From contig CP075496.1 in NCBI GenBank assembly GCA_021613535.1, positions 2,728,001 to 2,792,000 of the forward strand: a stretch of DNA of 64,000 nucleotides, written 5' to 3'. The notes below the pieces were generated by a model. The model was not told the origin of the DNA. It was given only the letters and a program-made list of their open reading frames with translations, and ran no database searches. Both the position numbers and the translations under genes were made by a program. This DNA is from Adineta vaga (lineage: Eukaryota; Rotifera). Numbering within the stretch: the stretch's first letter is position 1; each line of letters begins with the position of its first letter. Positions 36,710 to 53,495 of this stretch are shown in pieces.

Positions 36710-39505
36710 CACAATATAGAATGAATAAAAAGTAATATTAATAAAAGAAGATTGGTTGTATGACAGTTAGACCATGTTTCTTGCCAGTTTTAGTAGTCAG
36801 AAATAATCAACAGAGAAGGATATCAAATACAATATCGTATGTCGTACTCGAGTCGTTTCTTCCTCTACTTCTTCTTCTTCTTCTTCTTGTTATTGTTAGT
36901 TGATGATACTAATAATCAATGGGAACAGTTTTGTACATATTTTCTTGAATGAATTCAATTTTTCGATCAATTGATATGTGTACTTGTTGATCAGTTAATG
37001 ATATGATCTAAAACGAAGAAAAAGAATATTATAGTAACATATGCAATTCAAAATAATAGACATGTCATTTTTCCTTCTTCTTCTTCTTCAACATAGGGTG
37101 CGTTGTTTGTCTTCAGAACCAAAGTGTTGCTTTTCTCTCTTTCCAATGTCCTTCAAGCAAGCAAGCAAAGAAAATAGCAAGAAGAACGAGCAAGAGAGAG
37201 AGAGAGAGAATAAAAGAAGCCAAGAAAAAAAAATCGGCAGAGAAGAAAAATTAGATGTTTTTTTCAATATTTTTCTATTTTGAATGGTCTATCATCAACT
37301 TGTCAATGATGTCATCAGGCATAGTTAAATTTTCAAGATTTGTTATCAATTTCGATAATACAGTGAACAATACATATCACAACGAAAGAATGTTACTTTC
37401 CGTTCTAGTTGACAATAATTATTACAAAGAAAAGGAGCGCATTTTTAATGACGATGATTATCAATTCAGTCAATTTTTTCTTTTCTATGAGTATTTCTGT
37501 ATGAATTTAATCTGAGTGGGTTTGTTTGGTAGAATCTATCGAGATCAATTAAAATAAGAAATCCATCATGCCGCGAAGCAAAGAATTCAAAAAAAAAATG
37601 ACGCAGCAAAAAAGAAAAGCAAACTAACTAGTAGGATGCATTGTAACTGTCATGTTCTAGTCGTCATTCCCTATAAATCTAAATGTCATTTTTCACACAA
37701 TCTCATAAAAGATCAAAGAAATGATAAAAATAATTTTGCTTTTATTTTTTTTCAAACAAATCAAATTAATCAATATATTAGATCTCTTATTCATCATAAG
37801 CATGATGAAAAAAAAAGAAAGAAGAAGAATGGAATATTCTATCATATTAATTCAGCTGTATTAGTAGATTCTTCGAAGCGAACTACTTAAAATTGTAAGC
37901 ATGTCTTTCTCATAAACAACGTTAAGCATTACCTTGACTAATCAAGCAATAAATCATAGGAAATGACAATATTGTATTGATGAGAAATTATTTACATGAC
38001 GTGAGCTAGATAGTATACGGACAAACAATAAATCAATACGATTAGATATTTAGAAGAGAACTTTCTATTAACTTAATTATAGCACATAATATTCTAACAT
38101 TACCATTAAAAATAACATCAATATTTCTTCTTTTTTTTTGTCTCTTCTATGAAATTAAATTCAAATATATGAATATAACGTTTTCTTAACAAGAAGTCAA
38201 GATTTGACAGGCAATAACTAAGATAATTCTCAGTTGACAATTACACAAGATAAATTATTCATTGATTGAAATTCCAATGAAGAACATTCTTATTACCATA
38301 CGAAGTTCTTTTACTATCTATGATGCATTGTTAATTAGGATCTTTCTTTAAACTTGATCAATAAGATTTAACATACTAGAATCATGTGAAAAATATTTGA
38401 TGATTATCTATCTTCTTTCGATTAATATTATCCTATTTATGGGCAAAAAAATATTCATGCATGGATGTTATTTACTTTCAATATAAATAAACTCATCATT
38501 ATATTTTGTTTTTAAGATAAATAGAAGGACATTACATATCAAATAGAACTGTTTATACTGCAAATTCATCGAATAAAAACATCTTTGGTAAGACGGAAGA
38601 AAAAGAAAATTTTCCAGAAGAATGATTCTATGTGTCATTATTCAACCGAATAACTGAAAAGAGCATGTGAAGTATGACTTAGTTGAAGGAAATCTTAAGA
38701 AGATTAGTAAAGCAATTTCAATATATAATATACAAAACACATGAAAAAATAAAGTCAAATCTCGTATTCGTTAATAAATGATTGAAAGAAAAATACATTT
38801 AGAGTACCCTAGAAATAATTTATCAAAAGTCTTTTCAAATATTTTTGTTATCGCTTTTATTTTCATATAACTAATCACATACAATCATTTTCAGATACTA
38901 TTAAAATTCGAGAAATACTCTCAATCAATCAATTACACACTTGAGTCAATTGTGCATCACTAATGCTATTGTTTTATATGTCCTATCATCAATAATATTT
39001 TCTTGTGACAATTCATTTTCATTCTTTATCGTTTCAAATATAATAAATAAGATATTAATTATCATTAAATGTCAACTTTCATTAACCATTACAATAATCT
39101 ATTATAATCCAATTCAAAACTATTTCGTGAAAATATCAATGACTAGATTTTGCTTTTTCTTCTTATTTAAAAAGTATCTTCACATCTATAGTCATAACTT
39201 AAGCAATATATTAAAAGCAAGGTTATCGTTCTTTTCATTATTATTTCTGTAATAAAATTAAATGACAAGAAAAAAAATTGTACAAAAAATGCTGTTAATA
39301 GGCCTCTGATAGTTTGTCTCCTATTTTTCTGTTATCATGAGTAAATGTACACGGACAAAAAAGAAAAAAAAACATTGCACATTAAAATAAAAGACGATAT
39401 ACAAATAAACATATGGTAGAAACAAAAAACTGAAGAATAGAATTCAATAAAAGACAAAGCCGAAAGGAAATGAGATAAGAATAGATATCTGTTGAGAATA
39501 AAATC
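36710..39505. other. Large intergenic region, no gene recognised
   Basis: About 2.8 kb without a supportable gene. It contains a CTT microsatellite (about 36865-36889), other CTT- and GA-rich tracts (37076-37090, 37195-37210) and AT-rich sequence. Plus-strand open frames at 37041-37283, 37255-37515, 37636-37890 and 38941-39252 have skewed Lys/Asn/Phe/Ile composition and no splice-supported extension. The segment just above 39505 is probably the 3' UTR of the F-box gene. Confidence 0.5.
36865..36889. repeat. (CTT)n microsatellite
   Basis: A run of CTT/TTC trinucleotides about 155 bp upstream of the GPCR start codon (reading on the minus strand). Confidence 0.85.
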
Positions 39506-41241
39506 TTATGGTGTCGGTATTTCAATTGAATTATCTGTTATTGTTGAATCATTGAGGAAATTAAAACAAAGTATCGTATCATCATGTGAACTTGATACAA
39601 TTTGAAATTCATCAAATTGAAGACGAAATACTCGTCCTGTATGTTCAGTTAATGTACGAATACATAATGTCGATTGAGAACGAGGATCAAGAGCAGCAAC
39701 TAAATCCCAAACTTTAATTTTACCTATTGAAAATACAAAAGAAAAAGAAGAGATTATTGGAGAATATTTTTCGATCTTTCATACCATCATAAGCTCCTGA
39801 AACAATTCGTTTCGTATCAAAACGAATACAACGAACAAGTTCATCATGTCCTTCAAGTATACGTAAACATACACCACATTCAATATCCCATATACGAATA
39901 GTATTATCTGATGATCCACTAACAACAATTTTATCACGATATTGTAAACAAGCAATACCACGTTTATGTCCGAGCAATGTTCGAACAAATTCACATGTAG
40001 TTGTATCCTAAATTTAAGAAAAAGAACCAAATGAAATTTATTTCGATCTTCCTATTTTTACGAACGAACCCAAACTTTAATTGTTCGATCACCACTAGCA
40101 CTAACAATATATTTGTCATCAAAATCAACAACATTAACAGCTGCACGATGTCCAACAAGTACACGTCGTATACTAATATCTGTTGATGAATTCATTTGCC
40201 ATACAGCTATAGAACGATCTTTTGAACATGTTACCATTGTTCCATTGGAAAATCGAAGATGTAAAACAGCTTCACAATGATGTAATAATGTATTAATTAA
40301 TTCTCCTGTTTTAATATTCCACACTCGTACAGTTGAATCTGATGAACCAGTAAGAATCATTTTATCATCATATTGTAAACATAAAACACTTCCATTATGT
40401 CCAGTTAAAACTTTTGTACATTCAAGAGTTTTTCTATCCCAAATTTTAATTGTATTATCACGAAGACCACTAATAATTTTTTCATCATCATATTGTAAAC
40501 AATAAACACCTTTACTATTCTGTGATCGACATTGAATTTTTTCTAATTGAAAACTTCCTGTTCGCCAATTACTTTCAATTTGTTTAATATCATGTAGAAT
40601 TTTCGGATATAACTGACGATAAAATTCATGCGATTTCGGTGTTTGAAATGACGTTAAAATTTGACGAAAAAGATATTTTATCCAACCACGACGTTTAGCA
40701 AGGCCATCCCATAGAGAATCTGATAGAACTTTACGTTCAATTAATTTTTTCCATAGCATACCTAAAATACGAATGAAATGGTTTCATATATATATATATA
40801 TATATATTCAATTTAGTCATTTGAAATACCTGCTGATATTACATGATACCAATCATGACAAACAAGTTCTGTTGATACTAATGTTTGATGATCTAAATAT
40901 TCGAGAATTTTTTCGGCTATATGATCAAGTCCACGTGTTGCTAATTGTCCAATAAAATCTCTTTGTAACATTGGTAATAGAAATGCATTGATTTGTCCAT
41001 GTTGATGACTATGCATACGTTTGAGAAGATTTTCAACAAAAATTAATTGTTCACGATCATCCCATGTGGAAAATGTTGTGACAAATTGTTCACATGTTTT
41101 TTCATACACAGTAGTGGAAATTTTAGTTGAATCATTATTATTCATCGATGTGTTTAAATAATTTGATGATGAAGATATGAGCATTGGCAAATGTTCTTCG
41201 TTGTTAATATCATTACCTGAATTTGTTGCCATAGTTTCCAT
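39506..41241 (-). CDS. BTRC/FBXW11: Beta-TrCP F-box/WD40 ubiquitin-ligase receptor
   Basis: Substrate receptor of SCF E3 ligases that binds DSGxxS phosphodegrons (beta-catenin, IkB). Four exons, 41241-40830, 40761-40070, 40007-39785 and 39723-39506, give 514 codons. After a variable Ser/Asn-rich N-terminus comes the D-domain (dimerisation) with [18 protein letters not shown] and [13 protein letters not shown], the F-box ([40 protein letters not shown]), then seven WD40 blades: [103 protein letters not shown] and [20 protein letters not shown]. The propeller is nearly invariant relative to vertebrate beta-TrCP, so phosphodegron specificity is probably retained. The last blade has ILCFNFLND where vertebrates have IWDF. 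Confidence 0.97.
40786..40808. repeat. (TA)n microsatellite in BTRC intron 1
   Basis: TA dinucleotide run inside the 68-bp first intron of the beta-TrCP gene. Confidence 0.85.
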
Positions 41242-42684
41242 TATTCGGATTTGTTTTCGATTTTTCAGAAAGAAAATTACAATTGAATAAAGTAAAAGAG
41301 AACAAAGTTTTCCTTTGTTTCAAATAATTATTGTATGGTTGTGGTTGAGAAAACAACAACGGAAAAGAACATCTAAAATGTAGTTTTTCTTTATAATCAA
41401 ATAAATAGAAAAACAAATGAAAAAGATTAGTCAATAAATAGGAATTCATTCTGGTTAATTTTCGGATAGTTATTTTGAAAAATATCTCAACGAATAGATT
41501 GTTAATGAAACTATGAATTGCTCAGAAAACCATCACCAGAAAAGGAATAATTATTCTACTGTCAAATTAGGTAGGTCATAATTTAGCTCAAATGCAAAAT
41601 TATAGGAGAATCTCCGTTATTAAAAATGTAAAGAAACATCTAAGATATAATTACACATCGTTATTTCGAACGTCATTTCCTGATGGTGATTATGACTTTT
41701 GACAATGCATATGAAATGTTTTACGTGATTAATATTCCAGACAGAGGATGAACGAACATTGTCAAACTTAAAGTAATCTTAGTACACGCAAAAATGAACG
41801 TTCTTCTTTTTCTTATTCGAAATTGTTTACTTTGTTTTCTTTTCAAATAAATTTTCAATCAAGATCAGATCAATTCTAGACGAATTCATTTCAAGTGTTC
41901 TTTCAATTGTACTTCAAACATATTCTTACAACCTCAAAATAGTACTAGTTGAAATTAAATATGAAAATTGCGTTTTAAAATACATGACCCTGAAAATGTG
42001 TTGTACAAAATGTTCTTAAGCAACGTGCAAAAACTTTATGTCAATAATTCTCTTTCATCTGTCAAGAATCAAATTACTATTTAATAAATCGATCGTATAT
42101 TTATTCACGTCTGAATACAGATATTCTAGATATTTGTTATTATCTGAAATATCGCATCATCATTAAAATACAACGAATATATTTCACTATTTTAGAAGAG
42201 AAATTGTCGATTTGTTTTTCATTCAAATCAAATTTTATATCACATAATCATTCTATTATTATCCTAATGGCTAAATCACATGAAATAAAATAGTTAAAAA
42301 TAAACATACTAGTGTAGTATTAAAAAACAGTTCATTTGTGAGAATAATATAAAGCGAGGTTCAGCACGTATTTATAAAAAGTTCACTTGTAAAAGGATGA
42401 TAGTATATGTCAGTAACTGTTTGTTAGAATCTAAAGTAAAACAAAAAAAGAACACTTTTATATACTATAATAGAAAAGAAGGATGTTTTTAATAATCTTT
42501 TATTTTCCAAGTAAATATATCAAGACGAAGAGCAGAAAAAACAAAACAAATATACGAACAGGACAACAAACTTTTGTTATGCATCCGATATGACTGTACA
42601 AGTATGAGAGAATAAACACAAAGAAAAAAAAAGTAGAAAAAAAGAAAAAGAGAAAGATTTTTCTTCGTTATATTTGCAGAATTA
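41242..42684. other. Intergenic, no gene recognised
   Basis: About 1.4 kb of AT-rich sequence between the SPOP-like 3' end and the beta-TrCP start. No exon chain, repeat array or RNA gene was recognised. Confidence 0.5.
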
Positions 42685-45118
42685 TTAATCATATTTTGAA
42701 TATTGTTTACTTGTCGTAGTTAATGATGTTGAATGAAAATTATTATTATTATTATTAGTAGTAGTAGTAGTCGTATTAGTATTAGTATTGTTTGGTTTAG
42801 TATTTGTTGTTGAAGGTGGTGTAACAAGCGAACGAAATGCATCAATAATTAAATGTGGATGACGTTTAGTAAATTGTGCCCAATTATTTGTTTTTGATAC
42901 AGCTAATGCATTTGTACGGATAAAAGCTAGGACTTGTTGTTTAAGTGAAGCATCATTAGCTTGATCACTAACTTCAAGCATTTCAATTGCATTATCAATT
43001 TTTAAAACATCTAACATTGTAGATTTAGCTAATTGACGTAATTCATGTAAATCATATTTAACTGCAGCACGAAATAAATCAATAGCATTTAAATTACTTT
43101 TAATTTCATCATTAGATGTTATTAAACGACCTGTATAAATATAAACGAGCATTATACGAACAGTTGAAGAATCAAGATCGTCAATATATAAATCAATCGA
43201 TGGTAATTTTGAATTTGTTGTATTATAATGTGTGCTATTACGTATTTGTGCAGCAAATGATGATGAACGAGATATTAATATTGCTTTATGAGCATGAAAT
43301 GTTGCTAAAGGTGTTATATTGGCATATTTTAATTGAGATTGTGAAATATCTATATGTAAACTATCTTGTTCAGTATTATCTTGATGATGACAAATGCATG
43401 AGCAACGTTTTAAATGTGATGATAAAGATAATATGGATGATGATGAACATAATTCAGACGATGAGGAAGAAGAAAACTCTACTGATGATGTTGAACAATT
43501 TGAAGACGAAGGATTGCTTTCCGTTGCTGATGAACTTTGAGCAATACGTGAAAGTAAAGACGTTGTTGAACGAGTTGTTCGTCGTGTTGTTGGAGTTGTT
43601 GATGAAGAAGATGGAGATGTATGTCTTTGTGCTGCATGATTTGTTGAATGACGAGAATCAAGATTATCCACTTCAGAATCTTTACAAATAGCTAGAAAGA
43701 AATTGATTATTATACAACGTTATGAAATCAAATAATCTTGTTCATACCTGAAGATGACAGTTCATGGTGGTCGATTATTTGATCAATAATTGTACTGCTT
43801 GATTTATTTTTTTCTATTGTACAATGACACGATGAACATGATGGATATTGCTGTTTTAGAGAGGTGCGTTGATGTTTAATACGATTTGACTTTCGATGAT
43901 CGTCAGGAATAATTGTGGGTTGTGGTTGTGTTTGTTGAACTATTTGCTGCCTAGGTATAACATGAATATGTACATCAGCAAAACGTTCATCATCTAAAAG
44001 TGTTTTTATTTGAGTAGATAAAAGTTCCAAAGATTTAAAACGTTCTTTGTCATCGGTAAATAAACCAAAATTTATTATTGAAGATGTTGTTGATGCACTT
44101 GATGGATTTGTATTATTCAACGATGTTGCCGATGATGAGGAAGCTGATGAAGATGATGTGGATGCTTGCGTTTTTGGTGTTGTACTTGTCTGTTGTGATT
44201 GAACAGAACTTTGTGATGAGGGTGGTGGCGGTGGCGGTGGTGGTAAAATCGATGACGCATGATGATGATGATGGTGATGATGTGGAGTCTGTGGATGACG
44301 AATTAAATCACCTGTAGCTGTTTCTTTTTCATCGACTAATACAACACGAACATAGACTCGAAGACGATCATCTGTTATTAGATCATTACGACGAGAATTT
44401 AAATAGTTTCCATCAAGAAATTCTATGAAAAAAGAATAGTAGATTATTTTTTTAGAGAAAAAGAAAGAAAATTTCTTTACCTGAATAACCCCAATCATTT
44501 CCAGATGAAAATGTATGAAAATTTGTTGAACGTAACATGACAAGTTCATTATTACGGCTGACAACACTAAATTCTGCTTTTGCTTTTATTGTTGGCATTG
44601 TACCACTAACATATTTGAGAAATATAGCAATATTATTATTTGTATGTTGTTTTTCATTTAAACCACGTGGATATAATTTCAAACTCCAACGTGTATTGGA
44701 ATAAGGAGTATTCACAGGTGAAAATGATTCCGATTGAAGGCATGTAGAATTTGCATCATCAATATATGATGAAAGATAGCTAAAAGAAAAACATCATCAA
44801 ATTTTTCGAAATTGACAAATAAGATAATCAGGAATGATAAATTAGTTGAAATGTTTATTAATATTCTACTTACTTAATAATCCATAAATGTGAAAATGAA
44901 CATAAATGTCGTTCTGTTCGCGATGATGAATCAGATTCTGAGAATGTTCGTTTATGACTTTGTCGAATTGATGATGTCGCACCCGATGATGATGACGTTG
45001 TTGCTGTTGATGAATTTGTTGTTGCTGTTGTTGTCGATGATGATGTTGTACTTGCATTGATATTGGAAGACGTATTTGCAGTAACTGATGCTCGATTGTT
45101 GTTACTGTTGTTATCCAT
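42685..45118 (-). CDS. SPOP-like MATH-BTB protein with split BTB domain
   Basis: Four exons (45118-44874, 44779-44481, 44422-43748, 43691-42685) give 741 codons, about twice SPOP length. A Ser/Thr/Asn-rich N-terminus precedes a MATH domain (TRWSLKLYPRGLNEKQ, FLKYVSGTMPTIKAKAEFSV, GNDWGYSEFLDGNYL). After it come an eight-His run, a poly-Pro run and long Ser/Thr tracts. The BTB domain opens with LLDDERFADVHIHV but is interrupted by roughly 200 residues of low-complexity sequence before resuming at TFHAHKAILISRSSSF, with MLVYIYTGRLITS, and a BACK-like end KRHPHLIIDAFRSLV. An Asn/Thr-rich tail closes the protein. MATH-BTB proteins are CUL3 substrate adaptors. SPOP itself has no such insert. Confidence 0.88.
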
Positions 45119-45407
45119 TCTATTCAAATAAAGTGTGAAATTTTTACAAGAATTTTCATTTAAGTTTCAATTACCTTGAAAGAAAATCAATGGTTATTTT
45201 GATTTCCAAGATTTCAATATTCGAGTTTACATGCTGAAAGATTTGTAAAAAATACAAATATCTAAAACAGATGTTGAAAGATTTCTTAAAATTAATAAAA
45301 ACCAATTCTCATTATTTCATTAAATCATTGATTGATTAAAAAGATCAAACATATAACTATTATGTCAAAAGAAAACTATTGCATATTATTATCATGGATT
45401 CATTCTC

Positions 45408-47342
45408 TTAAACAACAAATGTAGTTGGATCAAAATTCGGTTTATCTGGATAAGTACAACCAGATTGTTGAATGCATTCGAATGCACAATAAGCACCAGC
45501 TTGAATGGCTTCTGCATGGCTTTTACCGAGTGCCAAATAAGCAAGAAAACCTAAAACATACGAATACCATCGCATGGAATTCTACTCTAGATAAATTAAA
45601 ATATAACAAACCTCCAACAAAAGAATCACCAGCACCATTTGTATCAACAATATTTAATGGCTTTTTAACCTGAAATTCTTCAATATCTTTACCAACTAGA
45701 TGAAAAAATATGAAAATGAAGAAATCTACATATCGAAAAAGAACTTTTGTTTACCAGTAGCAAGTACAGTTGGATCAGCACCTTGTGTAATAATAACAAT
45801 ACGTGGACGTTGAGCATTTTTTTTCGGAAGTTCACTTAAAGCTTTAGCAATTTCTTTCACATCTTCTGTCTACAATGAAAAATTATTTTCAGAAAAAAAC
45901 AACAAAAATGAAATAAATCGTAAAAACTTACATTCAATTTTAATTGATGTTTTGCAAAACTTCTAGCTTCCTAAGAAAAGAAAGTCATTATTCGTTTCTT
46001 ATCCGTTAATTTTCTTACAGTTTCATTTCCAAATAAATAATCCACATATGGCATAACTTTCATTAATCGATCACCAAAGAATTCACAAACAAATGGTGCT
46101 GATAAATTCGTACAAAATAATTTCTTATTTTTATCAGCATGTTCGCATAAGCGCATGACAGCATCAGGACATACTGTATAGAAAAAACCCTAGAAAATAA
46201 TCAAAATAAGAAATGATATTCTTTATTAAAATTCCAATCGTAGAATCACATACTGCCGCATAAAATATTTTTGCTTTTTCTATGAATTCTTGATTTTTTG
46301 GTTCATCTAAATGATCAATTGTAAAACAATTTGCAGCACCTAAATTTGCCACTAGTGATCTAGAGAGAAGAACAATCAAATGAAGATGTTCTTTAAAACT
46401 TACCGATTGTTTCCAGTAATGAGAACAGCACAAGTACCAGTCTGTACACGTCCTTCGGAATCACTATGAATTTGATAAGATAATGTCAGACCTGCTTTTG
46501 TTGCTGCGTCATGTAATAATTGAAGATATTTATCTTGACCTACAGAACCCATATAGACACAAGCGCCTGTTTGTTGAAGTATCCACTAAAGAGATTTTTA
46601 TATTCTATCGATAATAAACAAAACAAAAATCATACTGTTGCAGCACGCATTGTATTTTGTGTAGAACCACCGGCCACAAATTGATGATTTGGATAATCAC
46701 GAAGTAATGTTTCATTTCTAAAAATATTCGAAATTATGTGTTACAGATAAAATATATAGAGAGAACGAGAGAGAAAAATTGAACTTACAAATCTTTATGT
46801 TGATCACCGGCTAAAATAGCATCATTCGCTTTTAGGTTGTACCTTAAGAGAGAGAGAAACAGACAAACTAATAATATCCGTTATTAAATGTATTATTCCA
46901 TAGATGACTTTAAATATAGAAGATAATTATTAATTTAGAAAATGAAATGAATAAATCATTGTATCGAAGAATCTGACCCTGTAATTCATTCAATTTAGTC
47001 AATCGTATCAAAATATTTATATTGATCCTTCAAAGGTAAAACTTGTCATTCAATCAAGGTTCTTTTTTATGATCAAATAAGGTGTTAGAAGGCAAATTCG
47101 CACATAGTTAAGGTTAATCTTTGACCTCATTCATTGCAAATTGTAAAGATATTATCAAATTGATATCTAATCATACCCTTCAAGAAACGATAATGGTACT
47201 TCAGCACTAATATCAAGTAATGGATTTCCAATACCAAAAATTGTGCCATCACTAAAGTATAGTTGATTTTTAATTGTTTTTCTTCTTTAAAACTATTCTC
47301 AACAAACTCTAATTTTTGTTTGTTGGATGATTCAATTGACAT
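45408..47342 (-). CDS. ADK: Adenosine kinase
   Basis: PfkB-family kinase phosphorylating adenosine to AMP; purine salvage and control of adenosine and S-adenosylhomocysteine. About ten exons, starting 47342-47308, 47251-47177 and then 46842 onward. Key blocks in order: GIGNPLLDISAEVP (adenosine-binding N-terminus), YNLKANDAILAGDQHKDL, VAGGSTQNTMRAAT, QTGTCAVLITGNNRSLVANL, AANCFTIDHL, LFCTNLSAPFVCEFFGDRLM, MPYVDYLFGNETEA, PRIVIITQGADPT, and the PfkB signature NIVDTNGAGDSFVGGFLAYL with the catalytic Asp, ending GCTYPDKPNFDPTTFVV. All catalytic residues are present. A strong acceptor (TTCTAG) lies 3 bases before the ATG. The SPOP-like gene starts 289 bp downstream on the same strand. Confidence 0.96.
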
Positions 47343-47345
47343 TAT

Positions 47346-47372
47346 CTAGAAGAGAGAAAAAAAAAGAATTTA
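47346..47372 (-). promoter_or_regulatory. Splice acceptor 3 nt before ADK ATG
   Basis: On the minus strand a long T/C tract ends CTCTCTTCTAG, then ATA and the ADK start codon. This is the same spacing and the same AG-ATA-ATG arrangement as at TRRAP, pointing to a spliced-leader acceptor or a 5'-UTR intron. Confidence 0.5.
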
Positions 47373-48373
47373 CATTCGAAATAATAATATCTTTCTATAT
47401 TGAATGAATCAATTATTTTTATTTCGATTGTGAATTTTCTTATTGATTATCCAATGTCAATGAGTTTCATTCGTAATTGACCCTAACATAGAATATAAAG
47501 AGGTCACTATATGTCTTTTTGACCTTCATATCCGAGCAGAATCAGATATTCTATATTCATTTATAAGCTTTTTTTACTTTTATAATCACGAATAACCGTA
47601 CTTGTTCGCATTCTACTTTATGAGAATCGAAACATATTGTTAAAAACTAATCTTCTTTAGCATTTTTTTTTCCAATAATCAAAAATGAACAGAGAGATGA
47701 CATTGAAACGATTTAGCTTACTGACAAATGTGTTTTCGTAGAAATTAAAATGTATTAGACAAGAAAAATAGAAATAAATTAAAGAAAATAAGAAAGTAAA
47801 AAAAATGATTAACGATATATTTATGCATGCATGCATACACACACATTGCTGAAAGTTAGTTTATTGTGTTGTTCTGTTGTGATGTTAGACATTAAATATG
47901 TAATATAATTGGTTAGAAATCGCCATTGAAAAATTATTTTGTTCTCGATTTAGAATAGATTTGTAAATAAACATTATTTTTAGAAATAAAATAAGTTTTC
48001 AAAATCTTAAGTTTAGAAAGTTTCTTTTCATTTTCGAGATGTTTAAAAACTTTTAATGTATCAAGAAGAAAAACAATGATATGTAGCGACATCTATAGAA
48101 TTCAATCTATTTCTATCTCTAACTAGTACTAATCGATTTCAGTGTAATCAATTGTCTGACAGGTGCTATCTAATATAAGTTTAGTATATGGCAACGATCA
48201 CACATTGTTCTATATATTCACTTGATTAATTATATTTGAGAATAAAACGGTTTTATTTTTTATTCTATCAAAAAAACTTAATATATGAACTTTGACAAAC
48301 TAAATAAAATAATTAACGACTTAAAAGCAAACGTTCATTTATCCTTTTTCTATCAATAGTTTTTGCACGGTAA
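47373..48373. other. Intergenic, no gene recognised
   Basis: About 1 kb between the DPYD stop and the ADK start, same strand. AT-rich; a short TGCA/CA repeat lies at about 47824-47846. No other feature is supported. Confidence 0.5.
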
Positions 48374-52935
<4,562 letters not shown>

Positions 52936-53495
52936 TCGCTATACGATAGGACAGTTTTTAATCGACGTTTTCAAATGAAGGTGTGAGTGCAATACTAGTC
53001 TATCTATATATAGTCTTAATATTTATTATTTGAAGAAGAACGAAAAAACTGTTATCTCTATAAGTTAATCTTCTGGACAGAAAGAAAAGAGAAAAACGAA
53101 ATTGACGTTGAAGTTATTTGATATTTGCACTCCAGGCTTCTTTTTTTATATTCTGATCAAATGATTCGAATCACATTAATTTTTTTTTATTTCGATTATA
53201 TTAACAACAACAACAACAATAAAATATTAGGAATGACTAGATAGATTCATTCTTCGACGAAATGAATGCGAACATCAATATATAACAAGAAAAAGAAAAC
53301 AACAACAAAAATTGTTATATTCGAAAGAAAAAAATAAATAAATGAAGACCAATGACTAAAAACACATTTACAACAACAAGATTAATCATAATAATAACTT
53401 TAAAAATGAGAAGATATTCATAGAGATCAGTCAAAATTGATTTACTAGATCGGAAAACAAGAGAAAAAAACTAGATATAATCATATTCATTCAAT
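52936..53495. other. Intergenic between eIF4E and DPYD
   Basis: 560 bp of AT-rich sequence holding the eIF4E 3' UTR and the DPYD upstream region. A short CAA/AAC run lies at about 53203-53219. No additional gene is seen. Confidence 0.55.

Noticed and set aside
37041-37283. Open frame with hydrophobic N-terminus and Lys/Glu tail
   Set aside because: It is created by CTT and GA simple repeats; no conserved sequence or exon structure.
38941-39252. 103-codon plus-strand open frame in the large intergenic region
   Set aside because: Ile/Ser/Phe/Asn-rich translation of AT-rich DNA, no splice-supported extension and no recognisable domain.
43116-43691. 191-codon open frame on the plus strand
   Set aside because: It is antisense to the last SPOP-like exon; its Leu/Met/Tyr-rich composition mirrors Ser/Asn/His codons of the real gene.
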